A model generated the notes under the pieces. The model was given only the letters and a program-made list of their open reading frames with translations. It was not told where the DNA came from and did no database searches. From NCBI GenBank assembly GCA_003644335.1, contig QNCB01000057.1:1-7220 (forward strand): a DNA stretch of 7,220 nucleotides, in the 5' to 3' direction. Below, in pieces: positions 1-5,574 of this stretch (position 1 is the stretch's first letter; every line of letters starts with the position of its first letter). The position numbers and the translations under genes are program-made. The DNA comes from Planctomycetota bacterium (lineage in GTDB: Bacteria > Planctomycetota > Phycisphaerae > SM23-33).

Positions 1-1
1 T

Positions 2-544
2 CAATATGACTTCCAGGATGACGGTTTCCCCGGAAGCCCTCGAGGAATCAAGCATCCGGAGGGAAATTTCGGGATGGTCAAACATCCCAAAGAAAATTAC
101 GAACCCAAGCCCTCCTACTATGCGATTCAAAGGCTGGCTTCGCTATTCTGCGATTCGGTCAAACTGTTCAAGAAGGGTTTCTCCGTAGCTGTCAGCCCGG
201 ACCGATATCTGCCCAGCAAGAACTGGAAATATATCGAACCTTATATGGTGTGGGATGGTCAGGAAATCCAGTCTCTCAACCGCGTTGAAAAATATCTGTT
301 CAAAAACGCGGACACCGGTGAAGTGATGCTCGTTCTATGGAACGCAGTGCGGCCTTCCGACCGCCAGGATTTACTTTCCGATGTTACGCTGGAAACGGCT
401 GACTATACGGGTTTTACCGGTGTTGATATTATGACCGGTAAAAGTTTCAAGGTGGCTGCCTCAACGAAAGACGGCAAAACGGTTTTGAAGAATGTGGTAA
501 TCCCGGACTACCCGGTGATAATTAAGATGACGCCTAAGAAATAG
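2..544 (+). CDS. C-terminal fragment of a putative TIM-barrel glycosidase
   Basis: The frame is open from the window edge to a TAG at 542-544, giving 180 residues of a longer protein whose start lies upstream. An internal ATG at 74 is not a likely start because the reading frame before it also looks coding. Near the fragment's N-terminus, the stretch with PKPSYYAIQRLASLF resembles the last helix of clan-A type glycoside hydrolase barrels, where a 'kPayyAlk.l..lf' pattern is common. After it comes a beta-rich tail with EVMLVLWNA, DIMTGKSFKV and a final VVIPDYPVIIKM, like the small C-terminal beta-sandwich that often follows such barrels. The catalytic acids would lie upstream, so activity and GH family cannot be judged. 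The coding call is fairly safe; the glycosidase call is a moderate inference from family resemblance. The next gene is on the same strand, 125 bases away across repeat-like DNA, so an operon is not evident. Confidence 0.7.
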   Translation, partial: QYDFQDDGFPGSPRGIKHPEGNFGMVKHPKENYEPKPSYYAIQRLASLFCDSVKLFKKGFSVAVSPDRYLPSKNWKYIEPYMVWDGQEIQSLNRVEKYLFKNADTGEVMLVLWNAVRPSDRQDLLSDVTLETADYTGFTGVDIMTGKSFKVAASTKDGKTVLKNVVIPDYPVIIKMTPKK

Positions 545-559
545 AGATTCAGTAACGGA

Positions 560-592
560 CTCCCGCTTGCCCGAAGCGAGTGCGGGCGGGAG
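560..592. repeat. GC-rich imperfect hairpin, probably a dispersed repeat
   Basis: The arms CTCCCGC (560-566) and GCGGGAG (586-592) are exact reverse complements. Between them a second stem, CGCTT/AAGCG (564-568 and 574-578), competes for pairing. The element sits 15 bases after the glycosidase stop. It is followed by an A-run rather than a T-run, so it is not a classical intrinsic terminator for the + strand. Together with the element at 605-628 it fills most of this short gap. That it is dispersed in the genome is an inference. Confidence 0.5.
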
Positions 593-604
593 CGATAAAA
601 AAAA

Positions 605-628
605 CATGGGCACGCTGCCCGCGCTACG
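605..628 (-). repeat. GTAGC-type hairpin repeat, minus-strand copy
   Basis: Read on the minus strand this begins CGTAGC, continues with a GGGC arm and ends with GCCCATG. That is the same layout as the repeat at 4838-4862: CGTAGC, two variable bases, GGGC, five-base loop, GCCCATG. The stem GGGCA/TGCCC closes over a 3-base loop. Shared head and tail sequences in opposite orientation, about 4.2 kb apart, indicate a mobile or otherwise propagated short repeat family. Confidence 0.55.
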
Positions 629-665
629 CTCCGTCAAAAATCTTTCAGCCTGGCGGGGTGGTTGG

Positions 666-671
666 TATAAT
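666..671 (+). promoter_or_regulatory. Possible -10 box overlapping the annotated start
   Basis: A perfect TATAAT lies at 666-671 and overlaps the ATG at 670. If it is a working -10 element, transcription would begin around 678 and the true start would be ATG 682 on a nearly leaderless mRNA. The matching -35 region (643-648, TTTCAG) is a poor match, so this may be chance. Confidence 0.25.
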
Positions 672-1242
672 GTTCGCTGACATGGAGACGCTGCGCACGA
701 TATTTCTGGAAGACCCTGCCTATATTCTCGTTGGGCTGGGGGTTGTGGAGATGGCCTTGATCGCAGCTTGGTGCGTTCGGCGGAGCGGGAGGGTCTTGAA
801 GCTCCTGGCCTGGCCTGTCGCGCTTGGCGTGGTGGTTTTTGCGGTGGCTTGGTTTGTCGTAACGGACAGGGAATATATAAGGCAGGCTGCGAACGATATC
901 GCAGCGGATTTTCAGCGGGGCTCGAGCGACGCTGCAGCGAGATACCTGGACGAAAAATATACGGGCTTTGGCCAGGACAAACCCACCGCCATACTGCTAG
1001 CCAATCATATGCTCGCCCAGCAACGTATTCGTAAGATCAAACTTTCGCACTGTAATATCCGCGTGGAGGGGCAACAGGCGGAGATGAAAATCAACAGCGT
1101 CGTCCATTTCGAAGGCGGAGATATCGGGATGCTTTCGCTGGGCTGGCGGATACGCTGGGTAAAGCGACCCACTCCGACAGGCTGGCAGATTGCCCACGTC
1201 AAGCCACCCACGCAAACCCTGCCAGGCTTCACCAAACCCTGA
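670..1242 (+). CDS. Two-helix membrane protein with possible NTF2-like domain
   Basis: From ATG 670 the product has 190 residues. Residues about 17-36 and 46-64 are strongly hydrophobic and separated by a short basic loop (RRSGRVLK), indicating a membrane hairpin. The remaining ~125 residues are soluble. They open with DREYIRQAANDIAADFQRGS, a helix pattern common at the start of NTF2/SnoaL-like domains, and go on to beta-type stretches (KIKLSHCNIRVEG, MKINSVVHFEG, WRIRWVKR, GWQIAHVKP) like the curved sheet of that fold. With both termini on the same side of the membrane, the side that holds the C-terminal domain is not fixed by sequence. I do not recognise a named family and propose no reaction. 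The frame extends upstream to a GTG at 580, but that part would be translated repeat DNA. ATG 682 is an alternative start, because a TATAAT overlaps the ATG at 670. No strong ribosome binding site precedes either ATG. Confidence 0.75.
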   Translation: MFADMETLRTIFLEDPAYILVGLGVVEMALIAAWCVRRSGRVLKLLAWPVALGVVVFAVAWFVVTDREYIRQAANDIAADFQRGSSDAAARYLDEKYTGFGQDKPTAILLANHMLAQQRIRKIKLSHCNIRVEGQQAEMKINSVVHFEGGDIGMLSLGWRIRWVKRPTPTGWQIAHVKPPTQTLPGFTKP

Positions 1243-1292
1243 CGAGCGAAATTTATTTCGGATTGTGGATTTCGGATTATTTAAAAGAATGG

Positions 1293-1341
1293 ATTCCCGC
1301 CTGCGCGGGAATGACACGGGGGGGAGCCTGCGCGGGAATGA
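1293..1341. repeat. dRS3-like palindrome plus a partial second copy
   Basis: Positions 1293-1312 form a perfect palindrome with arms ATTCCCGC and GCGGGAAT around CTGC. This fits the ATTCCC-N8-GGGAAT pattern of the neisserial dRS3 repeat and of similar 'ATTCCCGC...GCGGGAATGACA' elements found between genes in many unrelated bacteria. A second half copy follows: the 15 bases CCTGCGCGGGAATGA occur at both 1300-1314 and 1327-1341. The minus strand translates to the FPRRRESI peptide often mis-annotated as a small protein. Confidence 0.75.
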
Positions 1342-1464
1342 TGTGAAAAATGAAAAAGACTGGCACTGTAAATGTCATCTGTGTATATCTATGTATGCCT
1401 ATCCGCGGTTCTTTCTGGTATGAGCGGGTATGACGAGCAAAGCCTTTTAATGTCTTTAATATAT

Positions 1465-1468
1465 GGAG
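1465..1468 (+). promoter_or_regulatory. Ribosome binding site that selects ATG 1475
   Basis: GGAG lies 6 bases before ATG 1475. An in-frame ATG at 1463 overlaps this motif and has no such site, so 1475 is the better start. Confidence 0.6.
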
Positions 1469-1474
1469 CAAACT

Positions 1475-2572
1475 ATGAACGATATTCCGACCCCGCCAAC
1501 ACCGTCGTCGTCTGTCTGTCAGCCTGTCGCTCCTCAGCAGGTGCAGGTGTGTCTCACGCACAAGTCGCCCTCGCTGCTCGGTCGTCTTGTGCGAAGCATG
1601 GCATGGTGGCTGTTGATTTGCTCGCTGGTACTGAACGTATGTCTCCTGGTCAGCGCTGCCAAGGTGTCGAAAGATGGCTTGGCTTGGGAAGTTCTCCAAC
1701 GCGGTCAGGCTGACCAGATCGTCGCGGTCTATACTGTCCGGGGAATTATCGACTCCGACGCGGTGAAAAAGTTTACCGAGTTCTACCGCTTCGCTGACCA
1801 GTCGTCAAAGGTCAAAGCCATCGTGCTCCGCGTCGTAAGCCCAGGCGGCGGAGTCGGAGCCTCGGAAGAAATCCACCACATGGTCGAAGCTCTCAAAAAC
1901 ACGGGCAGGCCTGTAGTGGTATCGATGGGGTCCGTCGCAGCCAGCGGTGGCTATATGATATCAGCTCCCGCTGATGAAATCTTCGCGGAGAACTCGACCA
2001 TCACCGGCAGCATCGGCGTTATAGCCCAGGTGCCGAATCTGCAGGGCACGATGAAGAAAATCGGCGCTGAGATGATAACCTTCAAAAGCACCAACGCCGA
2101 CCGCTGGAAAGACATGCTAAGCCCGTGGAAACCCGTCAAGCCCCTCCAGCGCGAGCGAATGACCGTCTTGTTGGACGAGCTGCAAAGCCAATTCGAGCGG
2201 ATAGTAAAAACCGGTCGTGGCAAGAAACTCAAAATTAGCAAGGGGAAATATCACGAGACAATCGGCCAGGGCCCCGAGGCCAGGCGAGTAGCCAAGACCG
2301 AGCTGATTCCGTTCAACGGCAAGGCGTACCTGGCGGGCGAGGCCAAGGCCCTCGGGCTGATAGACGAGATCGGTTTTCTGGAAGACGCGTATCGGCGGGC
2401 TGGCGAGTTGGCTGGGCTGACCGAGCCTAGCGTGCGGCGGTACAAGCCCAAGGGCAGCGTCATAAGTCAGCTTTTCGGCCAGCAGTCAGCTTCGGTGAAT
2501 ATCGACCTGTCGCTCGGCGCGCTCGACAAACTTCAGTCGCCCAGACTGCTCGTGCTGTGGACGGGTGATTGA
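1475..2572 (+). CDS. sppA: S49 family signal-peptide peptidase, SppA type
   Basis: This membrane-anchored serine protease would degrade cleaved signal peptides and other membrane-associated peptides on the outer face of the cytoplasmic membrane. The 365-residue product has a proline- and glutamine-rich N-terminal tail (about 1-30), a single membrane anchor (about 42-62) and one S49 domain. This is the short, Bacillus-like form rather than the ~600-residue double-domain E. coli form. VSPGGGVGAS (121-130) is the conserved glycine loop near the oxyanion hole. GSVAASGGY contains the probable nucleophile Ser157. ITGSIGVI follows at 176-183. Lys212 in WKDMLSP is the likely general base, by position relative to the Ser147/Lys199 pair of Bacillus SppA (inferred). 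The domain closes with KALGLIDEIGFLEDA, typical of the family. Its TGA overlaps the next gene's ATG by one base, so the two are very likely co-translated. The family call is firm; the substrate is unknown. Confidence 0.93.
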   Translation: MNDIPTPPTPSSSVCQPVAPQQVQVCLTHKSPSLLGRLVRSMAWWLLICSLVLNVCLLVSAAKVSKDGLAWEVLQRGQADQIVAVYTVRGIIDSDAVKKFTEFYRFADQSSKVKAIVLRVVSPGGGVGASEEIHHMVEALKNTGRPVVVSMGSVAASGGYMISAPADEIFAENSTITGSIGVIAQVPNLQGTMKKIGAEMITFKSTNADRWKDMLSPWKPVKPLQRERMTVLLDELQSQFERIVKTGRGKKLKISKGKYHETIGQGPEARRVAKTELIPFNGKAYLAGEAKALGLIDEIGFLEDAYRRAGELAGLTEPSVRRYKPKGSVISQLFGQQSASVNIDLSLGALDKLQSPRLLVLWTGD

Positions 2573-4806
2573 TGTCCCGCCGCGCCTGCCTATGCGCGAC
2601 GGTGCTTATATGCCTGTTGGCCGGCAACTTCGCCCAGGCACAGACCAGGCCTTATCACGCCCGGGCCGGCCAGGTGCAACGCGCCATCGACGCCGCTGTG
2701 GAATACGTCCTCTCTCGCCTGAACAGCGCCGGTCAGGCCAAGGACGAATACCCACCCAGCGACCCGCGCTTTGGAACCCGAACTCTGCTGTGCGCCTACG
2801 CTCTGATCTCGGCGGAGGTGGATTATCGAAAAACGCCCAAACTCCGCCGGGCTATTCAGTGGGCGATGGACAACGAGCTGCGAGGAACCTACGCGGTAGC
2901 TTTGCGGGCGATGACCCTGGCTGCTCTCAAGGACGACCGGGCCAAAAATCTCCTGGCCAGGGATATGCGTTGGCTTGGCCGGGCAGCTTACAACAACGGA
3001 GCATACACAGTCAGGCCGATGGGCGGGGGCAAGTTTACCTCGCAAAGCAGCTACGATATCGACACGGGCTACTTCGCCGCACTGGGCGTCTGGGCCTCAG
3101 CCAGCCGAGGCGTCGAGGTGCCCTCGGGATATTGGAAACGCACCAAGCGGTTTTGGCTGAACCAGCAGCGCCCCGACGGCGGGTGGGCATATAGGCTGCA
3201 CAAGGTCGGCGGGAAGACCATCGGCAATACATACGGCTCGACCACCGCTCAGGGCGTAGCGGTGCTGTCGATATGTTTCGACCAGCTCGGCAGGCGAGAG
3301 TTCCTGGCCTGCAAACCGGTGGAACATTACGACGCCATCAACCGAGGCCTGGAGTGGCTGAGTCGAAACTTCTCCGCCGAGCTGAACCCGCGGAAAGGCC
3401 CGGAGTGGTATTTCCGTTGGCTGTTTGCTCTGCAACGGGTGGGGCTGATAACCGGCAGAAAATATCTCGGCGGAGTGGACTGGTACGCAGCCGGGTCGCG
3501 CGAGCTGCTCCGCCGACAGCAGGCTGACGGCAGTTGGCACTTCGGCAAACGGATCGAGCCGACCTGCCTGGCCCTGCTGTTCCTGACCCGTGGCGGGGCG
3601 CCGATACTCGTAAACAAGCTCGACTACCCGGGCCAATGGAACCCACGCCCGCACGACGCAGCCAACATGACGGATTGGCTTAGCTATAACTACGAAAGGC
3701 CACTGGGGTGGCAGGTGGTTGATGTCGACTCGAAACAGGGCGACTGGGACGACGGGCGGATTCTTTATATTTCCGGCTCTGGGCCGGTGGCGATGAGCGA
3801 TGAGCAGGTTTTGGCGATTCGAAAATTCGTCCAGGCTGGCGGGCTGATTCTCTCCGAAGCGGCGGGCAACAGTGGCGAGTTTTCGCTTGACATGCACAGG
3901 CTTTATCAACGGATTTTCCCGCGATATCGACTCGGGCCACTGCCTGCGGGACACCCGATATACACGCTGCAATTTTCCGACGTCGAGCCGACGGGCCTGG
4001 TTGCTATCACCAACGGAGCCAGGGTGCTGGCGGTACATTCGTCGAAGGAACTCTCGCGGGCGCTGGAGATTGGCGCCGCCGCGGAGCACAGGCCAATCTT
4101 TAATCTGCTGGCGAATTTGTACATGTACCTCACGGACAAAGGGTTCAACCGCCCGCGAGGCCAGGCCTGGCCAGTCGAGCCAACCCCCCTGCCAGCCGAC
4201 GCGCCGACCTGGTCTGTGGCGATAGTGAAATATCGCGGCAAGTACGACCCCGAGCCGGCTGGGCTTGCGAGGCTGGCGAAATTTCTTGCGCGCGAAAAAC
4301 AGGTTCGCCTGAAAAAATCTACCCCGACACCGCTGGAGAAACTCGACGCGAGCCTTTGGCCCGTGGCACATATCACCGGCACGGGCAAGATCGAGCTGAC
4401 CGAAGCTGAGCTTGCGGGGATGCGAAAGTACATCGACGCTGGCGGAGTGATAATCGCCGACGCTACCGGCGGAGCCAGCGCGTTTACCGCGTCGTTTGAG
4501 AAACTGATGTCCAGTTTTGGCGAGGTGAACCTTGTGCCGCAAAACTCGCCGATATACCAGGCTGGGCCTTACCGCATCGGGCCTGTGCGATATCGACGGG
4601 TCGTCGCCCGCACCATGCCCCGCAGCCTGAAACACGCGCCCAGACTCGAAGCTGTTTATCGCGACGGACGAGCTGTGATAATTTTCTCGCCGGACGACCT
4701 CTCCGCTGGGCTGGTGGGATATCCGCTATGGGGCCTGCGAGGATACACCCCAACCGACGCCCGAAAAATCATGGCCAACCTAATCCACCACGCCCAAAAA
4801 AAATAA
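2572..4806 (+). CDS. Exported alpha/alpha-toroid and tandem DUF4159 protein
   Basis: Residues 1-23 are a signal peptide with a probable signal peptidase I site after AQA; there is no lipobox. Residues about 30-345 form a helical toroid of the prenyltransferase/squalene-cyclase type, with two QW-like motifs, QQRPDGGW (198-205) and RRQQADGSWHF (314-324). Residues about 362-530 are a DUF4159 domain (glutamine-amidotransferase-like fold in the family description) with ILYISGSG, AIRKFVQAGGLIL and a DMHRLYQRIFP helix. Residues about 545-740 repeat that plan: HITGTG, MRKYIDAGGVII, FEKLMSSFG. The combination is a recurring planctomycete architecture of unknown function. I see no catalytic DxDD in the toroid and no obvious amidotransferase triad, so an enzyme role is not supported; a scaffold or polymer-binding role at the envelope is only a guess. 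The start is ATG 2572 rather than TTG 2569, because it gives the TGATG overlap with the S49 peptidase gene and a clean signal peptide. Confidence 0.9.
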   Translation: MSRRACLCATVLICLLAGNFAQAQTRPYHARAGQVQRAIDAAVEYVLSRLNSAGQAKDEYPPSDPRFGTRTLLCAYALISAEVDYRKTPKLRRAIQWAMDNELRGTYAVALRAMTLAALKDDRAKNLLARDMRWLGRAAYNNGAYTVRPMGGGKFTSQSSYDIDTGYFAALGVWASASRGVEVPSGYWKRTKRFWLNQQRPDGGWAYRLHKVGGKTIGNTYGSTTAQGVAVLSICFDQLGRREFLACKPVEHYDAINRGLEWLSRNFSAELNPRKGPEWYFRWLFALQRVGLITGRKYLGGVDWYAAGSRELLRRQQADGSWHFGKRIEPTCLALLFLTRGGAPILVNKLDYPGQWNPRPHDAANMTDWLSYNYERPLGWQVVDVDSKQGDWDDGRILYISGSGPVAMSDEQVLAIRKFVQAGGLILSEAAGNSGEFSLDMHRLYQRIFPRYRLGPLPAGHPIYTLQFSDVEPTGLVAITNGARVLAVHSSKELSRALEIGAAAEHRPIFNLLANLYMYLTDKGFNRPRGQAWPVEPTPLPADAPTWSVAIVKYRGKYDPEPAGLARLAKFLAREKQVRLKKSTPTPLEKLDASLWPVAHITGTGKIELTEAELAGMRKYIDAGGVIIADATGGASAFTASFEKLMSSFGEVNLVPQNSPIYQAGPYRIGPVRYRRVVARTMPRSLKHAPRLEAVYRDGRAVIIFSPDDLSAGLVGYPLWGLRGYTPTDARKIMANLIHHAQKK

Positions 4807-5156
4807 GTGTAGCACAGCCGCCCCCGGCTGTGGCTTTCGTAGCATGGGCGTCTCGCCCATGCATGGTTCTGCAAGCAGAAGCATGGCACCCGGCTAATAT
4901 TTTCAAAAGCGGGAGTACCACGATTATATAATTGTCCCCAAGAAGTCCAATCTTCTGTTTTGTAAATAGTAGCCGCATTAGCTTTATCGACCAGAGGTAC
5001 AGGAAAATCAGAGCAAAGACACAGAATCAGGAAAATTATCATCATCACTACAACAGATGTTTGTTTGACAGCTAACAGGAATGTTTTGAGAATGCCAATT
5101 AGCGCGGCCAACATGGGGTGAAAAGCATCAACGGTTTTGGTTTGTACAGATTCCAT
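4656..5156 (-). CDS. Small membrane protein ORF, probably truncated by repeats
   Basis: From ATG at 5156 (minus strand) the frame runs 166 codons. Only the first ~85 look genuine. A good ribosome binding site (AAGGAG, 8 bases from the ATG) precedes it. The N-terminus has two hydrophobic stretches, about residues 14-27 (MLAALIGILKTFLL) and 34-48 (SVVVMMIIFLILCLC). A short polar part follows (VDKANAATIYKTEDWTSW). Beyond about residue 85 the frame reads through the hairpin repeats at 4808-4894 and then 150 bases antisense to the DUF4159 gene, giving a tail rich in Cys, Trp and Arg that looks random. The simplest reading is a gene whose 3' part was lost or replaced when the repeats arrived. I recognise no family. 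It may equally be a non-functional remnant. Confidence 0.35.
   Translation of the reverse strand: MESVQTKTVDAFHPMLAALIGILKTFLLAVKQTSVVVMMIIFLILCLCSDFPVPLVDKANAATIYKTEDWTSWGQLYNRGTPAFENISRVPCFCLQNHAWARRPCYESHSRGRLCYTYFFWAWWIRLAMIFRASVGVYPRRPHSGYPTSPAERSSGEKIITARPSR
4808..4894 (+). repeat. Cluster of three hairpin repeats of the GTAGC type
   Basis: Immediately after the DUF4159 stop are three stem-loops in a row. Hairpin 1: stem CACAGCCG/CGGCTGTG (4813-4820 and 4825-4832), preceded by GTAGC at 4809-4813. Hairpin 2: stem GCATGGGCG/CGCCCATGC (4842-4850 and 4854-4862), preceded by CGTAGC at 4838-4843. Hairpin 3: TTCTGC/GCAGAA (4867-4872 and 4875-4880) with outer CATG/CATG arms. A conserved-looking tail, GCATGGCACCCGG, ends the unit. 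Read on the minus strand it encodes HGRDAHAT, a peptide often seen in spurious planctomycete ORFs. The hairpins lack a following T-run but could still protect the 3' end of the upstream mRNA or aid termination. Confidence 0.75.
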
Positions 5157-5164
5157 AGTCAGTT

Positions 5165-5170
5165 CTCCTT
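5165..5170 (-). promoter_or_regulatory. Ribosome binding site of the minus-strand small ORF
   Basis: The minus strand reads AAGGAG here, 8 bases before the ATG at 5156. It is the best Shine-Dalgarno match in the window and the main reason to take that ORF seriously. Confidence 0.5.
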
Positions 5171-5393
5171 CAAATACAGGTAAGCGGTTGCTATCTATGC
5201 GCACAGAAAAGCACTTTTGTAAATGTGATAAGCACAAATTCGAGCGAAGGTGTGAACTAGCGAGCGAACCGGCGACCCCACCACCAAACTTCAGGGCACT
5301 ACGCATATCGCCAAAGGGAGCCACCAGTTACCGCTCTGGCAGAAAACCCACCCCATCCTCGGCGAGATCGAGTGGCCTCCTGTCAACATAAAC

Positions 5394-5421
5394 GCTTGGT
5401 TGTACCAAGCTCAATTTTTTT
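5394..5421 (+). terminator. Intrinsic terminator with no obvious upstream gene
   Basis: GCTTGGT (5394-5400) and ACCAAGC (5404-5410) pair perfectly over a TGT loop. They are followed by TCAA and then seven Ts (5415-5421). This is a good Rho-independent terminator for + strand transcription. The nearest + strand gene ends at 4806, almost 590 bases earlier, so the terminator either ends a long 3' untranslated region, insulates recG, or closes a small RNA transcript. Confidence 0.65.
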
Positions 5422-5538
5422 ACAGGCTGGGCGGCGAATCTATCTGCCCTTCTGCGGGTAAGTCTCAACCAGCCAAGTAACAGGATGCCACGGAACCTAT
5501 ATTTTGCGAGGAAAACTCATATCGATGCGCGGCGGTCG

Positions 5539-5567
5539 TTGTAAGTTGGCTGCGGCGATGTTATATT
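5539..5567 (+). promoter_or_regulatory. Likely recG promoter, leaderless spacing
   Basis: A TTGTAA at 5539-5544 (4 of 6 matches to the -35 consensus) and a TATATT at 5562-5567 (5 of 6 matches to the -10) are 17 bases apart, the optimal spacing. Only 7 bases separate the -10 from the recG ATG, so transcription would start at or next to the start codon. This agrees with the lack of a Shine-Dalgarno sequence there. Confidence 0.5.
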
Positions 5568-5574
5568 CCTGGCC

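Larger units (their letters stand above)
1243..1474. other. Intergenic gap with short repeats before the peptidase gene
   Basis: This 232-base gap holds no convincing gene. It contains a 10-base direct repeat ATTTCGGATT at 1255-1264 and 1269-1278 (14-base period), then the dRS3-like palindrome described separately, then AT-richer DNA leading to the S49 peptidase gene. A TTTAAT at 1455-1460 is a weak -10 candidate without a good -35, so the promoter of the downstream pair is not located. Confidence 0.6.
5157..5574. other. Intergenic region before recG with no clear gene
   Basis: This 418-base stretch has no ORF with a credible start. One + strand frame (5256-5480, 74 codons) is open but lacks ATG, GTG or TTG near its beginning, and a terminator hairpin lies inside it, so I do not call it a gene. 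Features seen are the ribosome binding site of the minus-strand ORF at its left edge, an intrinsic terminator at 5394-5421 and a promoter-like sequence at 5539-5567. The part before the terminator, roughly 5190-5393, could encode a small RNA, but I recognise no known RNA family. Confidence 0.5.

Noticed and set aside
560..600. Hairpin after the glycosidase fragment as a possible terminator.
   Set aside because: It is followed by an A-run, not a T-run, on the + strand and has competing pairings. It fits a repeat better than an intrinsic terminator.
997..1317. Minus-strand ORF beginning MSFPRRRESI.
   Set aside because: Its start is translated from the dRS3-like palindrome and the rest is antisense to the 190-residue membrane protein gene. 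This peptide is a common annotation artefact.
3742..3753. DWDD in the toroid/DUF4159 protein (residues 391-394), formally matching the squalene-hopene cyclase DxDD motif.
   Set aside because: It lies after the toroid, within the first DUF4159 domain, and lacks the T-A residues that follow the cyclase motif. It is best read as chance.
3097..4635. A 512-codon minus-strand frame antisense to the DUF4159 gene.
   Set aside because: The + strand frame has a signal peptide, recognisable domains and a coupled start. The antisense product is rich in Arg, Pro and Gln with no domain pattern, as expected for the shadow of a GC-rich gene.
5224..5236. TGTG-N5-CACA dyad resembling a CRP/FNR-type operator upstream of the minus-strand ORF.
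   Set aside because: The symmetry covers only four bases per arm and does not extend outward. The spacing is one base short of the N6 between the TGTGA and TCACA half-sites of the CRP consensus.
5256..5480. Open + strand frame of 74 codons ending in TAA, with protein-like stretches such as LPLWQKTHPILGEIEWPP.
   Set aside because: It has no ATG, GTG or TTG near its beginning, and the terminator hairpin with its T-run lies inside it. I recognise no family. A decayed gene end cannot be fully excluded.
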